From contig CP012157.1 of the NCBI GenBank assembly GCA_001602455.1, positions 1,111,733-1,175,732 on the forward strand: 64,000 nt of DNA, written 5' to 3'. The stretch comes from Betaproteobacteria bacterium UKL13-2 (GTDB taxonomy: Bacteria > Pseudomonadota > Gammaproteobacteria > Burkholderiales > Usitatibacteraceae). The notes beneath the pieces are model-generated. The model was given only the letters and a program-made list of their open reading frames with translations, searched no databases and was not told the origin of the DNA. The position numbers and the translations under genes were made by a program. Positions 36,470 to 48,599 of the stretch are shown piece after piece; within the stretch, counting starts at the first letter, position 1, and each line of letters starts with the position of its first letter.

Positions 36470-36577
36470 CTTTTCATGAGGTGCGGCGAACGCGCGGTCG
36501 GACGCCCCCGGCGGGGTAAAAACAGGGGAAAATGGCTCACGACCTAGGTAGAACTTGCCCACACCGGAGAATGTGAA

Positions 36578-37384
36578 ATGAATTTGAATACTCGTATCGT
36601 GGTGGCAGCTTTCACGATTGCACTCGCGCTGACGTCGGCCTTTGCAGCGACACCCTTGGCAGCGCAAACGAAAAAAATTCGTATCGGTGTTGAAGGTGCC
36701 TACCCGCCCTTTAGTGAAATTGATACCACCGGAAAGCTCAAAGGGTTCGATATCGACATCGCAAACGCCTTGTGTGCGCAAATGAAGGCCGAATGCACGA
36801 TGGTGCAATTGTCATTCGACGGGATGATCCCGGCGCTACAGGTGCGCAAGATTGATGCGGTGATTGCGTCCATGTCAATTACCGATGAGCGCAAGAAGGC
36901 CGTTGATTTTTCAGACAAGTACTACAAAACGCCCGCGCAATTTGTGGCCAAAAACGGTGCGATGCTCGACATCTCCCCAGCGGGATTAAAAGGTAAACGT
37001 GTCGGCGTCCAGCGCTCCACAACACATGATCGTTTTGTCGGCGATTACTTTAAGTCGGTCGATATTGTTCGGTACACCAAACAAGACGAAGTGTTTTTAG
37101 ATCTTGCGGCAGGACGAGTCGATGCCGCCCTGCTCGATATGATTGCCGCGCAGGTGGGATTCCTGAAAACCCCACAAGGCAAAAATTTCCGATTCATCGG
37201 TTCGGTGTATGACGACCCTAAGTACTTCGGCGTCGGCGCCGGTATTGCGGTGCGTAAAGGTGACAATCTGCTTCGCGAAGAATTTAACCGCGCCATTGCC
37301 AGTATTCGCGTAAACGGCACTTATAAAAAAATTCAGGACGTCTATTTTGATTTCGATGTCTACGGCGCGCCTCCTGCAAAGTAG
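36578..37384 (+). CDS. Basic amino-acid ABC transporter, periplasmic binding protein
   Basis: 268 residues of the HisJ/ArgT/AotJ type. The signal peptide is NLNTRIVVAAFTIALALTSAFA, cut near AQT. The mature start KIRIGVEGAYPPFSEIDTTGKLKGFDIDIANALC is the canonical solute-binding signature, and IPALQVRKIDAVIASMSITDERKKAVDFSDKYY is the second half of the binding site. A role in arginine or ornithine uptake is inferred from the two permease genes, an ATPase gene and the arginine succinyltransferase genes that follow. GGAGAATGTGAA precedes the ATG. Confidence 0.92.
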   Translation: MNLNTRIVVAAFTIALALTSAFAATPLAAQTKKIRIGVEGAYPPFSEIDTTGKLKGFDIDIANALCAQMKAECTMVQLSFDGMIPALQVRKIDAVIASMSITDERKKAVDFSDKYYKTPAQFVAKNGAMLDISPAGLKGKRVGVQRSTTHDRFVGDYFKSVDIVRYTKQDEVFLDLAAGRVDAALLDMIAAQVGFLKTPQGKNFRFIGSVYDDPKYFGVGAGIAVRKGDNLLREEFNRAIASIRVNGTYKKIQDVYFDFDVYGAPPAK

Positions 37385-37390
37385 ATCGAG

Positions 37391-38092
37391 ATGCTGCACG
37401 GCTTTCTCCCCGCGCTTCTCGAAGGCGCTGTGATCACGCTGGGCGTGGCGGGCGCATCGCTACTGATCGCAGTGGCGCTGGGGCTGGTTGGTGCTGCGGC
37501 GAAGTTATCGCGTGTGCCGTTGATTCGATGGGTCGCCACGGCATATACAACGATTGTGCGCGGTGTTCCCGATCTGGTGTTGATGTTGCTGATCTTCTAT
37601 GGTGGCCAGCTTGCGGTAAATGCGAGCGCAAGTGCTTTAGGGTATGACGACTACATTGATATTGATCCTTTGATAGCGGGTGTCAGCACCATTGGATTTA
37701 TTTTCGGTGCCTATCTGGCTGAGACATTTCGTGGCGCGCTAATTGCGATTCCCGTCGGTCAACGCGAAGCCGGGCTCGCATTGGGGATGTCGCACACCAA
37801 CATTTTTGCGCGCATTACCTTGCCCCAAATGGCGCGACTGGCGATCCCCGGCTTCACCAATAATTGGCTGGTGCTGGTGAAGTCCACCGCGATCGTTTCG
37901 GTCATCGGGCTCACCGACATGATGCACCGCGCAGGTCTTGCCGCCGGCGCCACACGCGAGCCGTTTACCTTCTACCTTGCAGCCGGGGTCATCTATTTGC
38001 TGATCACAACCGTATCGTTGCTGTTGCTGCGTGCCATCGAGAAGCGCGTGACGGTGGGGATGCGGCGGGCGGCATCGGGGATGACGCGATGA
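37391..38092 (+). CDS. Basic amino-acid ABC transporter permease (HisQ/AotQ type)
   Basis: A 233-residue inner-membrane permease with five or so helices. The EAA-type loop that docks to the ATPase is VGQREAGLALGMSHTNIFARITLPQMARLAIPGFTNNWLVL. YTTIVRGVPDLVLMLLIFYGGQ matches the polar amino-acid family start. It begins 7 bp after the binding-protein gene, and its stop overlaps the next start (ATGA). Confidence 0.94.
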   Translation: MLHGFLPALLEGAVITLGVAGASLLIAVALGLVGAAAKLSRVPLIRWVATAYTTIVRGVPDLVLMLLIFYGGQLAVNASASALGYDDYIDIDPLIAGVSTIGFIFGAYLAETFRGALIAIPVGQREAGLALGMSHTNIFARITLPQMARLAIPGFTNNWLVLVKSTAIVSVIGLTDMMHRAGLAAGATREPFTFYLAAGVIYLLITTVSLLLLRAIEKRVTVGMRRAASGMTR

Positions 38093-38808
38093 ATCTCGAT
38101 GCCATGTTGGATGCCGCGCCGCTTTATGTTGATGGTGTCGTCACCACCCTCGAGCTGCTCGCGGTTTCACTGCTCCTCGGACTGTTCATCGCGGTCCCGC
38201 TGGGCGTCGCCCGCGCCAGCAGCAAGGTCTGGCTGTCAAGGCCCGTATGGCTCTACACCTATGTGATGCGCGGCACGCCAATGCTGGTGCAGCTCTTTTT
38301 GATTTATTACGGTGTGGCGCAGTTCGAGTCGGTTCGCGAGAGTGTGTTGTGGCCGTGGTTGTCATCGGCATGGTTTTGTGCGGTTCTCGCGTTCACGTTA
38401 AACACTGCTGCATATACGGCAGAAATTATTGCGGGTGCGATCAACGCAATTCCGTATGGCGAAGTCGAAGCCGCCAACAGCTTAGGCATGAGTCGTTGGA
38501 GCGTGCTGTCGCGCATTCTTCTGCCGTCGGCGCTGCGCCGCGCCCTACCGACGTATAGCAACGAAGTGATCTTCATGCTACACGGCACCTCGCTCGCTAG
38601 TGTGGTGACGGTGATGGATCTTACTGGCGCGGCGCGGCAAATGTATTCGCGCACCTATTTGCCGTTCGAGGCATTCATCGTCGCCGGTGCGTTGTATATG
38701 CTGCTGACATTTATGCTCGTTGGGCTATTTCACTTGGCAGAGCGCCGCTGGTTGCTGCATTTGGTGCCTCGAAAATCGACGCCGACTGTGGCCGCGATTC
38801 CACTGTAA
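38089..38808 (+). CDS. Basic amino-acid ABC transporter permease (HisM/AotM type)
   Basis: 239 residues from the ATG at 38089, which overlaps the preceding stop codon. An alternative long upstream frame is an artefact of reading inside the HisQ-like gene. TYVMRGTPMLVQLFLIYYGVAQF is the family signature. The ATPase-docking loop is YGEVEAANSLGMSRWSVLSRILLPSALRRALP. It pairs with the HisQ-type subunit to form the membrane channel. Confidence 0.94.
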   Translation: MNLDAMLDAAPLYVDGVVTTLELLAVSLLLGLFIAVPLGVARASSKVWLSRPVWLYTYVMRGTPMLVQLFLIYYGVAQFESVRESVLWPWLSSAWFCAVLAFTLNTAAYTAEIIAGAINAIPYGEVEAANSLGMSRWSVLSRILLPSALRRALPTYSNEVIFMLHGTSLASVVTVMDLTGAARQMYSRTYLPFEAFIVAGALYMLLTFMLVGLFHLAERRWLLHLVPRKSTPTVAAIPL

Positions 38809-38868
38809 TTCAAACGCTAATGCTTTTCGCCGTCCGTGCGCTGAATCATCACTTTAACGTCGAACAAT

Positions 38869-39987
38869 ATGCAAACTCGTAAGCACGCTCTTATCTCCCC
38901 TGCCATCGGCACTTCGCGCGAGGTCGTTAGTTTTCATTTTGGCCCAACGGATCGAGGACGAAAGGTCTACATCCAAGCCGCACTGCACGCCGATGAGGCT
39001 CCCGGTTTACTGGTGGCGCATCACCTTAACTCTCGACTAACGTCAATCGAGGCGAGCGGACGCCTAAATGCAGAAGTCGTGCTGGTTCCCGTGGCAAACC
39101 CAATCGGATTGGGGCAATGGTTAGACCACTCGCATATCGGTCGGTTCGACTTGCGGTCGGCAGAAAATTTCAATCGCCACTATCCGGATGTGGTGGATCG
39201 AGTGGCCGCAGGGGTGGAGGGAAAGTTTGGCAGGGATGAGGCCAAAAATGCAGCGTTGATTCGCCGCGCACTGGTCGAGGCGATTCGCGCTCACGCGGTG
39301 ACAACCGAGCTTGCGAGCCTGCGCCAGACGCTTTTCTCGCTAGCGGCCGACGCCGATGTTGTGCTCGACTTGCACTGCGATAGCGAGGCGCTGCTGCATT
39401 TGTACACGGGAAGCCCGCTTTGGGATCGGGTCGAACCACTTGCGCGTTACTTGGGTGCGCACGCAACCTTACTCGAGACCGTGTCGGGAGATCATCCCTT
39501 TGATGAGGCGTGCTCAAGAACGTGGTGGTTGCTGCGCGAGCGCTTTCCTGACGACGCTATTCCGCTGGGCTGCGTATCAGTGACCGTGGAATTGCGCGGC
39601 ACCGCCGATGTTTCCAGTGCGTTGGCGGACGCCGACGCGGACGCGATCGTGGCCTACCTGACGCAACAAGGATTTATTCGCGGCGACATACCGCCGATGC
39701 CTGCATTGATTCATGATGCAACGCCTTTGGCGGGCTCGGAGTCGGTTGAGTCGCCGGTCTCTGGCGTGGTCGACTTTCGTCTCTCGTTGGGTTCGTATGT
39801 TCAAAAGGGAGAAGAAGTGGCGCACGTTGTCGACCCAATCACTGGTCACAAGACTGTGCTTCGCGCGACCACGGACGGCGTGCTCTATGCGCGTGAATCG
39901 AGGCGGTTTATTCATTCAGGGATGCGAATTTGCAAAATTGCCGGCCCAGTCGCATTTAGGATCGGCAACCTTTTAGGCGCTCGCTAG
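38869..39987 (+). CDS. M14-type succinylglutamate desuccinylase/aspartoacylase family protein
   Basis: A 372-residue predicted zinc deacylase. The zinc ligands fit His40 and Glu43 in [12 protein letters not shown] (HxxE) and His169 in [11 protein letters not shown]. The catalytic Glu is probably 241 in [12 protein letters not shown]. The last 90 residues form a beta-rich domain ([30 protein letters not shown]) like a biotinyl/lipoyl barrel, as in this family. It lies inside the amino-acid ABC transporter operon, before the ATPase gene. No separate astE was found, so it may remove succinate from succinylglutamate at the end of the AST pathway, or deacylate an imported acyl-amino acid. Confidence 0.85.
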   Translation: MQTRKHALISPAIGTSREVVSFHFGPTDRGRKVYIQAALHADEAPGLLVAHHLNSRLTSIEASGRLNAEVVLVPVANPIGLGQWLDHSHIGRFDLRSAENFNRHYPDVVDRVAAGVEGKFGRDEAKNAALIRRALVEAIRAHAVTTELASLRQTLFSLAADADVVLDLHCDSEALLHLYTGSPLWDRVEPLARYLGAHATLLETVSGDHPFDEACSRTWWLLRERFPDDAIPLGCVSVTVELRGTADVSSALADADADAIVAYLTQQGFIRGDIPPMPALIHDATPLAGSESVESPVSGVVDFRLSLGSYVQKGEEVAHVVDPITGHKTVLRATTDGVLYARESRRFIHSGMRICKIAGPVAFRIGNLLGAR

Positions 39988-40024
39988 ACGCTGGTTCGAT
40001 CAATTCGCAAAAGACCACAATGGC

Positions 40025-40798
40025 ATGAGTGCATCTGAAAAACTACGTGTCGAGGGCATCGTGAAACGCTTTGGCGCGAATGAAGTGTTAAAGGGCGTTT
40101 CTCTCTCGGCCAATGCTGGTGATGTCATTAGCATCATCGGCTCATCTGGTTCCGGCAAGAGCACATGGTTGCGTTGTATGAACTTGCTTGAGCAGCCGCA
40201 CGAAGGGACGATTGCCCTCAACGGTGAGGCGCTTGTGCTCAAGCGTGATCGCGACGGCACCTTGACGGCGGCCTACCCGAGGGCGCTTGAGCGCTTTCGT
40301 GCGCGTTTAGCGATGGTGTTTCAGCATTTCAATCTTTGGTCGCACATGACCGTTATTGAAAATGTGATCGAAGCGCCCATGCAAGTGTTGGGATTGTCCA
40401 AACAAGAAGCACGAGAGCGTGCTGAGCGTCATCTACAGCGAGTCGGGGTATGGCATCGCAAAGACTTCTATCCCGCCCATTTGTCGGGCGGCGAGGCACA
40501 ACGGGTGGCGATTGCGCGTGCGCTGGCGATGGAGCCTGATGTTATGCTGTTCGACGAACCCACCTCCGCGTTAGATCCGGAATTAGTCGGCGAGGTGCTG
40601 CGTGTCATGCGTGATTTGGCTGGCGAAGGACGTACCATGGTCGTTGTGACCCATGAAATGGGGTTTGCCCGCGAAGTATCGAACCGTCTTATTTTTCTTC
40701 ACAAAGGATGTATCGAAGAGTCTGGTGACCCCCGCGAGATCCTGACGCAGCCGAAGAGTGATCGGCTTCGACAGTTTGTTTCGGGTAGCCTGAAGTAA
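40025..40798 (+). CDS. Basic amino-acid ABC transporter ATP-binding protein (HisP type)
   Basis: 257 residues. Walker A is [20 protein letters not shown], the Q-loop is [23 protein letters not shown], the signature is [16 protein letters not shown], Walker B is [19 protein letters not shown], and the switch His is in [10 protein letters not shown]. The [24 protein letters not shown] insertion is normal for HisP-like ATPases of basic amino acids. It is separated from the permeases by the M14-type gene but is clearly part of the same transporter. Confidence 0.95.
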   Translation: MSASEKLRVEGIVKRFGANEVLKGVSLSANAGDVISIIGSSGSGKSTWLRCMNLLEQPHEGTIALNGEALVLKRDRDGTLTAAYPRALERFRARLAMVFQHFNLWSHMTVIENVIEAPMQVLGLSKQEARERAERHLQRVGVWHRKDFYPAHLSGGEAQRVAIARALAMEPDVMLFDEPTSALDPELVGEVLRVMRDLAGEGRTMVVVTHEMGFAREVSNRLIFLHKGCIEESGDPREILTQPKSDRLRQFVSGSLK

Positions 40799-42332
<1,534 letters not shown>

Positions 42333-42342
42333 CGGGGGCAGT

Positions 42343-43407
42343 ATGTTTGTGGTGCGCCCGATTCGCGAGTCGGATCTCGAGTCGTTGTTGACGCTGGTAG
42401 GTGAGGCGGGCGTTGGTCTCACCACGTTGCCCAATAACGAGAGCCTGTTACGCGGTCGTATTAAGGCTTCACTTGCAACCTTCGGCGGGACAGCCGACAA
42501 AGCCGATGAGCAATGGGTATTTGTCATGGAGGAGACCACAACGGCGAAGGTCGTGGGAATCTGCGCTATTGCAGGCGCGGTGGGCTTGCGTGAGCCGTGG
42601 TACTCCTACCGCGTTGGGACGGTGGTACATGCATCACGCGAGTTGGGCATCTTCAATCGCACGACGACGCTGTTCCTGTCGAACGATCATACTGGTGCTT
42701 CGGAGCTTTGTTCATTGTTTCTGGCACCGGATTATCGCGTGGGTCGAAATGGCGCACTGCTATCGAAATCGCGCTTCATGTTAATGGCCGATTTTCGCGA
42801 GCGCTTTTCCGCCAAAGTGATTGCAGAACTGCGTGGTGTATCGGATGCTGAGGGACGCTCGCCTTTTTGGGAGAGTCTAGGCCGTCAATTCTTCTCAATG
42901 GACTTTGCGGAAGCCGATTATTTGACGGGCATTGGAAAAAAATCGTTTGTCGCTGAGTTGATGCCAAAACATCCGCTCTACAGTTCGTTCTTATCAAAAG
43001 AAGCACAGGCATCCATTGGCGAAACGCATGAGCTAACCCGCCCGGCGCGTCGCTTGCTAGAACAAGAGGGATTTCGCTTTGAAGGCCACGTCGATATTTT
43101 TGACGCAGGACCCGCGCTCGAATCCGATCTGAGCGACATTGATGCGATCACCCAGAGCACGACGCATCAGGTGGCAGCGGTGAAATCTAGCACCACTGAT
43201 GGCACGGCTAATGAAAATACGACGCCACTCATGTTAATCAGCAACCGTTGCTTGAGCGAGTTCCGCGTCACGCTTGGCCGCTGCTCACTGAGCGCAGAAG
43301 GACTACATTTGTCGGCTGAAACCGCTGTTGCACTTGGGGTCAATGTCGGCCACTCTGTTCGAATCGTTGCGCTAAGCCCGTCAGAGCGGAGCGCAGCAGG
43401 GCGTTGA
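42343..43407 (+). CDS. astA: Arginine N-succinyltransferase AstA
   Basis: 354 residues catalysing the first AST step, arginine plus succinyl-CoA to succinylarginine. The start at 42343 gives MFVVRPIRESDLESLLTLVGEAGVGLTTLP, the family N-terminus. YSYRVGTVVHASRELGIF, SELCSLFLAPDYRVGRNGALLSKSRFMLMA and EADYLTGIGKKSFVAELMPKHPLY are AstA hallmarks. A low-complexity Ser/Thr stretch near residue 285 (VKSSTTDGTANENTTP) looks like a small insertion. It begins 10 bp after astC. Confidence 0.95.
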   Translation: MFVVRPIRESDLESLLTLVGEAGVGLTTLPNNESLLRGRIKASLATFGGTADKADEQWVFVMEETTTAKVVGICAIAGAVGLREPWYSYRVGTVVHASRELGIFNRTTTLFLSNDHTGASELCSLFLAPDYRVGRNGALLSKSRFMLMADFRERFSAKVIAELRGVSDAEGRSPFWESLGRQFFSMDFAEADYLTGIGKKSFVAELMPKHPLYSSFLSKEAQASIGETHELTRPARRLLEQEGFRFEGHVDIFDAGPALESDLSDIDAITQSTTHQVAAVKSSTTDGTANENTTPLMLISNRCLSEFRVTLGRCSLSAEGLHLSAETAVALGVNVGHSVRIVALSPSERSAAGR

Positions 43408-44967
<1,560 letters not shown>

Positions 44968-44975
44968 ATACGACC

Positions 44976-46316
44976 ATGCCATTGACTGCACACGAATGGA
45001 ATTTTGATGGCCTTGTTGGGCCAACGCATAATTACAGCGGTTTATCGTTTGGCAATATTGCCTCTGCCACGAACCAAGGTGCGGTCGCGAATCCGCGCTT
45101 AGCGGCGTTACAGGGTCTCGCCAAAATGAAGGCGCTTTCCGACCGTGGCTGGAAGCAAGGGGTGTTGGCACCCCAAGAGCGGCCAAACATTGCAGCGCTC
45201 AGACGGCTTGGCTTCACGGGCGACGATACGACGGTGTTGAAAGCCGCCGCGCGCGATGCACGCCCAGTGTTTAACAGCGTGATGTCAGCGTCCTCGATGT
45301 GGGCGGCCAACGCGGCGACCGTGAGCCCGAGCGCCAATACTGCCGACGGTCGAGTGCATTTCACCGCTGCAAATCTAAACCACAAGTTTCATCGTTCGAT
45401 GGAGCATCCCACCACTACGCGCATTTTGCATGCGATGTTTCCCGATACCGCACGCTTCGCACACCACCAAGCATTGCCATCGTGCCCGCAGTTTGGTGAC
45501 GAGGGCGCGGCGAACCACACCCGTTTCACCCCGGCGATTGGCAAGAGGGGGGTAGAGTTTTTTGTCTTCGGCGCTGTTGGGTTTGATCCCTCCGCGCCTA
45601 CGCCCAAACGCTACCCCGCGCGACAAACGCTGGAAGCATCGCAAGCGGTGGCGCGACTGCATGGACTCGATCCGCGTGTGACGGTTTTCGCACAGCAGCA
45701 TCCCGATGTGATTGATGCAGGCGTATTCCATAACGATGTGATCGCAGTGGGACACCGGGAGTTGTTGTTTTGCCATGAAGCAGCGTTCGCACACCAAGCG
45801 GCAGTCCTCAGCGAACTGCAACAGAAATTTGGCGATGGTTTTAGTGTCATCACCGTTAGCGCAAACGATGTCTCGGTTGATGAGGCGGTGAAGAGTTATC
45901 TATTCAATAGCCAGCTCCTGTCAAAGCCAGACGGCAAGATGGCGATTGTGGTGCCTGAAGAATGCCGAATCAACGCGCATGTTTGGCCGTATCTGCAATC
46001 GTTGGTGACTTCACACCCAACGCTCAATGAGGCGCTGGTGTTTGACCTGCGCGAAAGCATGATGAACGGCGGTGGACCGGCGTGTTTGCGCTTGCGTGTG
46101 GAGTTGAACGCGACTGAAGCGAATGCCGTGAATCCCAACGTGGTGATGAATGATGTTTTGTTTGCACGTCTCACGGCCTGGGTTCAAAAGCACTATCGCG
46201 ACCGCATGGCCGACGCCGATCTAGCCGAGCCCACGCTCATCAATGAAGTCCGTGCGGCGCTCGATGAGCTGACCGTGATCCTCAAACTGGGCTCGGTGTA
46301 TCCGTTCCAGTTGTAA
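44976..46316 (+). CDS. astB: Succinylarginine dihydrolase AstB
   Basis: A 446-residue amidinotransferase-fold enzyme, second AST step, releasing ammonia and CO2 from succinylarginine to give succinylornithine. [21 protein letters not shown] is the family start. [40 protein letters not shown] and the Cys-containing end [16 protein letters not shown] (catalytic Cys region) are conserved. It is the last gene of the astCADB set. A family A repeat begins about 3 bp after its stop codon. Confidence 0.96.
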   Translation: MPLTAHEWNFDGLVGPTHNYSGLSFGNIASATNQGAVANPRLAALQGLAKMKALSDRGWKQGVLAPQERPNIAALRRLGFTGDDTTVLKAAARDARPVFNSVMSASSMWAANAATVSPSANTADGRVHFTAANLNHKFHRSMEHPTTTRILHAMFPDTARFAHHQALPSCPQFGDEGAANHTRFTPAIGKRGVEFFVFGAVGFDPSAPTPKRYPARQTLEASQAVARLHGLDPRVTVFAQQHPDVIDAGVFHNDVIAVGHRELLFCHEAAFAHQAAVLSELQQKFGDGFSVITVSANDVSVDEAVKSYLFNSQLLSKPDGKMAIVVPEECRINAHVWPYLQSLVTSHPTLNEALVFDLRESMMNGGGPACLRLRVELNATEANAVNPNVVMNDVLFARLTAWVQKHYRDRMADADLAEPTLINEVRAALDELTVILKLGSVYPFQL

Positions 46317-46318
46317 AC

Positions 46319-46419
46319 CTTGATTTGAACATTTCATGCCAGCGCGTTCGAACGCGGGAGGGCGGGCGAGCAATTTTTCGCGTGAGGGCGAACGCGCCCC
46401 CATGAAATGTTCAGGCTAG
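46319..46419. mobile_element. Family A repeat, clean palindromic copy
   Basis: A 101-bp near-perfect inverted repeat. Left TTGAACATTTCATGCCAGCG, right CGCCCCCATGAAATGTTCAG ending in CTAG. The arms meet at GGGCGAGCAATTTTTCGCG. It follows astB directly. Confidence 0.82.
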
Positions 46420-46490
46420 GTTCAATCGTCTGTGCGACACCACGCATAAGCGCATTTTCATCCCGGACTTTCGCTAATCATGCACATCTC

Positions 46491-46508
46491 TGACCTAGAT
46501 CAAGGTCA
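46491..46508. promoter_or_regulatory. Palindromic candidate operator upstream of the Crp/Fnr-type gene
   Basis: TGACCTAGATCAAGGTCA has 6-bp inverted arms (TGACCT / AGGTCA) around AGATCA, 67 bp before the regulator's start codon. It resembles dyads recognised by Crp/Fnr-family dimers but does not match the E. coli FNR or CRP consensus exactly. Autoregulation is a guess. Confidence 0.45.
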
Positions 46509-46575
46509 ACTTACACGCGGGGAATAAGCTGCGCTCTCGGAATCGAATTTGTTCGGCACCGCACTTGGAGCGCAC

Positions 46576-47376
46576 ATGATGAGAGAGCAATTTGAGACAA
46601 CGAAGCTTCACAAAGGCAATGGTAAGGGCTTCTTCTTTATCGGTTGTGATCATGATAAGCCGCCAGCGCCCACACAAAATCTACTGCTCGCGGCCTTACC
46701 GCATAGCGATTATGAACGCCTGCTGCCTTACCTAACTGGGGTGCCACTTATGGCAGGAAGCACTCTCCATGGTGCCGGCAACAAAGAAAACTATCTCTAC
46801 TTTCTTGTTGAAGGGCGGGTGTCGCGTATTCATGTTTTGGCGGATGGCGCGCAGGCGGAATTTGCGGTCACAGGTCGTGAAGGTGTGATTGGACTACCTG
46901 CTATTCTCGGCGGGGAGAGTATGCCAAGCTATGCAATCACCAGTGAAAGTGGATACGCATACCGTATCGAATCCTCGCGTCTCAAAACAATGCTTGAGGA
47001 AAATGGGGCGCTTGTTCAACTGCTGCTACGTTACACACAAGCGCTAATGACTCAAATCGCCCAGAATTGTGTGTGCAACCGTCATCATACGATTGAGCAG
47101 CAATTGTGCAGGTGGCTTCTCAACAGTCTGGACCGCACTGACACTAACGATTTGGGTGTCACGCACGAAGCGATTGCCGCACTCATGGGTGTACGTCGCG
47201 AAAGCGTCACTGAGTCGATGAGTTATCTCAAAAAGAGGGGCGTCATACAGCCCTCCCGGGGACATGTCGTCGTGTTAGACCGCCAACGCTTGGAGGCATC
47301 CGTTTGCGAATGCTACTCGGTGGTCAAGCGTGAATATGATCGGCTACTCCCGGAGCAATTTTTGAAGCTTAGCTGA
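46576..47376 (+). CDS. Crp/Fnr family transcriptional regulator
   Basis: A 266-residue two-domain regulator from the ATG at 46576, after GGAG; an upstream TTG is less likely. The cyclic-nucleotide-like domain (residues about 35-150) includes LYFLVEGRVSRIHVLADGAQAEFAV and REGVIGLPAILGG. The dimer helix follows (IAQNCVCNRHHTIEQQLCRWLL). The winged HTH is VTHEAIAALMGVRRESVTESMSYLKKRGVIQPSRG. The N-terminal Fe-S cysteine cluster of Fnr is missing; Cys165 and Cys167 are close together but their role is unknown. The stop codon TGA is part of a family A repeat end. Confidence 0.9.
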   Translation: MMREQFETTKLHKGNGKGFFFIGCDHDKPPAPTQNLLLAALPHSDYERLLPYLTGVPLMAGSTLHGAGNKENYLYFLVEGRVSRIHVLADGAQAEFAVTGREGVIGLPAILGGESMPSYAITSESGYAYRIESSRLKTMLEENGALVQLLLRYTQALMTQIAQNCVCNRHHTIEQQLCRWLLNSLDRTDTNDLGVTHEAIAALMGVRRESVTESMSYLKKRGVIQPSRGHVVVLDRQRLEASVCECYSVVKREYDRLLPEQFLKLS

Positions 47377-47388
47377 ATATTTCACGGG
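47369..47388. repeat. Family A repeat end at the regulator's stop codon
   Basis: TTAGCTGAATATTTCACGGG matches the family A end (TTAGCTGA...TTTCA). The regulator's TGA stop lies inside it. No opposite end could be defined in the short convergent gap. Confidence 0.5.
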
Positions 47389-47412
47389 TTCTGCGTTACG
47401 GTCACTTTTGGT

Positions 47413-47967
47413 TCAGCGCCACAAGTTTGGCACGCTAAGGCTTTGCAGCGGGCCAAGCGGATTTTTGGCGGTTTCGACTTCATCCACGCGTGGCTGGCCG
47501 CCTGAAGTGCGATAGACGACCGTGTCACCAACGAGCAGAATGATGGCGTGGAATCGCCACCCTGTCAATTCGGTGCGCCGCCTGAAGTTGGTGATGTCGA
47601 GCAGCGCATTGCCGCTACGTTTCCTGGAAATTTTTGATACGACAATTTCCCAACCGGTACATTTTTCGCGCGCATCAAAGCAGGCCGTGACTCCGGGGTC
47701 GAGGTCTTTGCGTTCAATGGCTGAGCCCGCGACAAAATGATGCAGTATGTCGGTGTAGGTCAGGATCGTAATGTTCGGTTGCTTTGCCGGATCAATGCCG
47801 AGTTCCGCGAGCCGTTGACGGCTGCTGTAGAAAGGCTTGAGCGCTTCAATGGTGTCGCGCGCTTCTTCAAAAGACGCAAATTGTGTTGCGATTTCGACCT
47901 CGCCGTGCGGCAGCAATGAAGCGCATCCGGCCAAGGATGTCACCCCGATTAACCACGCAAGTTGCAT
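47413..47967 (-). CDS. Putative lipoprotein of unknown function
   Basis: 184 residues from the ATG at 47967. The signal segment MQLAWLIGVTSLAGCASLLP has a lipobox (LAGC, Cys about 15). The mature part has FASFEEARDTIEALKPFYSSRQRLAELGIDP, a possible SH3/LysM-free alpha+beta core (NITILTYTDILHHFVAGSAI), and a Cys pair (TACFDAREKCTGWEI). The C-terminal GWRFHAIILLVGDTVVYRTSGGQP resembles short strands of an unknown fold. A longer upstream reading is in another gene's region. I do not recognise the family; an outer-membrane lipoprotein is the safe statement. Confidence 0.7.
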   Translation of the reverse strand: MQLAWLIGVTSLAGCASLLPHGEVEIATQFASFEEARDTIEALKPFYSSRQRLAELGIDPAKQPNITILTYTDILHHFVAGSAIERKDLDPGVTACFDAREKCTGWEIVVSKISRKRSGNALLDITNFRRRTELTGWRFHAIILLVGDTVVYRTSGGQPRVDEVETAKNPLGPLQSLSVPNLWR

Positions 47968-48008
47968 CGCCGCCTTAGAACGAAACGTGCTGTTCGCGCT
48001 GAACACAA

Positions 48009-48200
48009 CTAAGACCCTCCGTTGCGTGGTCCTAGGAAGTACCATAGGATTAGGCCGAGGACAGGCAGCAGCACAACAGCGACGACCCAAATGAGTTTTT
48101 TTTCGTTGGATGCGGCGCTTTGCAGGATGTTGAGGATGGCCCAAACATCGCCGATGAGAATCATCAGACCCCATAAACTGTTATAACCAAAACTCATCAT
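48009..48200 (-). CDS. Small two-helix membrane protein, PLDc_N domain
   Basis: A 63-residue protein with two membrane helices (SLWGLMILIGDVWAILNILQ and LIWVVAVVLLPVLGLILWYF) and the ending LGPRNG. This is the PLD-nuclease N-terminal (PLDc_N) pattern, typically a short hairpin found alone or before cardiolipin synthase domains. It lies 41 bp upstream of the lipoprotein gene in the same direction. ATGs at 48200 and 48197 are both possible. The function of stand-alone members is not known. Confidence 0.78.
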   Translation of the reverse strand: MMSFGYNSLWGLMILIGDVWAILNILQSAASNEKKLIWVVAVVLLPVLGLILWYFLGPRNGGS

Positions 48201-48215
48201 GCGTTTGTTACCTCG

Positions 48216-48270
48216 TTAGCCTGAACATTTCATGGGGGTACGTTCGAAAGCGGGTGAGCGATTTTTCGCC
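48216..48270. mobile_element. Family A repeat, left half
   Basis: TTAGCCTGAACATTTCATGGG is an excellent match to the family A end and starts in TTAG. It continues GTACGTTCGAAAGCGGGTGAGCGATTTTTCGCC, as in the other copies, then diverges into a separate hairpin. The remaining bases to 48534 hold no recognisable gene. Confidence 0.72.
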
Positions 48271-48309
48271 GGACTCACCAAACTATAGCGGCGATGCATT
48301 GGTGAGTCC
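48271..48309. repeat. Perfect 11-bp inverted repeat
   Basis: GGACTCACCAA and TTGGTGAGTCC are perfect reverse complements separated by 17 bp, directly after the family A half-element. There is no T run, so it is not a standard terminator; it may be the inner part of a rearranged element. Confidence 0.65.
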
Positions 48310-48534
48310 TTGTCGTGAACCTCGCACGTCGTGCCGCTATTGGATTGCGTCTCCGCCCTCCATCTCATCACCATTGCAAGCATAGGGGTTTACGATGCCG
48401 CGTTCTGTTCTGTAACACACGGATCGAAGGGGTAATCGGAATCGGAAACAGACAAGGCGGAATAGCTCAATATTCAAGTATTCGTGGTGAGATGCGCGAA
48501 TGCACTTAGCGTAACCGTGAGCGCTTTCAGGCAA

Positions 48535-48567
48535 CAAAAAAGCCGCTGACGTTTCCGTCAGCGGCTA
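48535..48567 (-). terminator. Rho-independent terminator after the autotransporter gene
   Basis: Stem AGCCGCTGACG / CGTCAGCGGCT with a 4-base loop. On the minus strand it is followed by a T6 run. It lies 33 bp past the autotransporter stop codon. Confidence 0.92.
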
Positions 48568-48599
48568 AATCGAGAAACCGACGACGTCGGTGAAGCGGT

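Noticed and set aside
37864-38088. Apparent 75-codon N-terminal extension of the HisM-type permease
   Set aside because: It lies wholly inside the HisQ-type gene in another frame; the ATGA overlap at 38089 gives a standard start and length.
46576-47376. Calling the regulator Fnr
   Set aside because: The N-terminal cysteine cluster required for an oxygen-labile 4Fe-4S centre is missing, so only the broader Crp/Fnr family is claimed.
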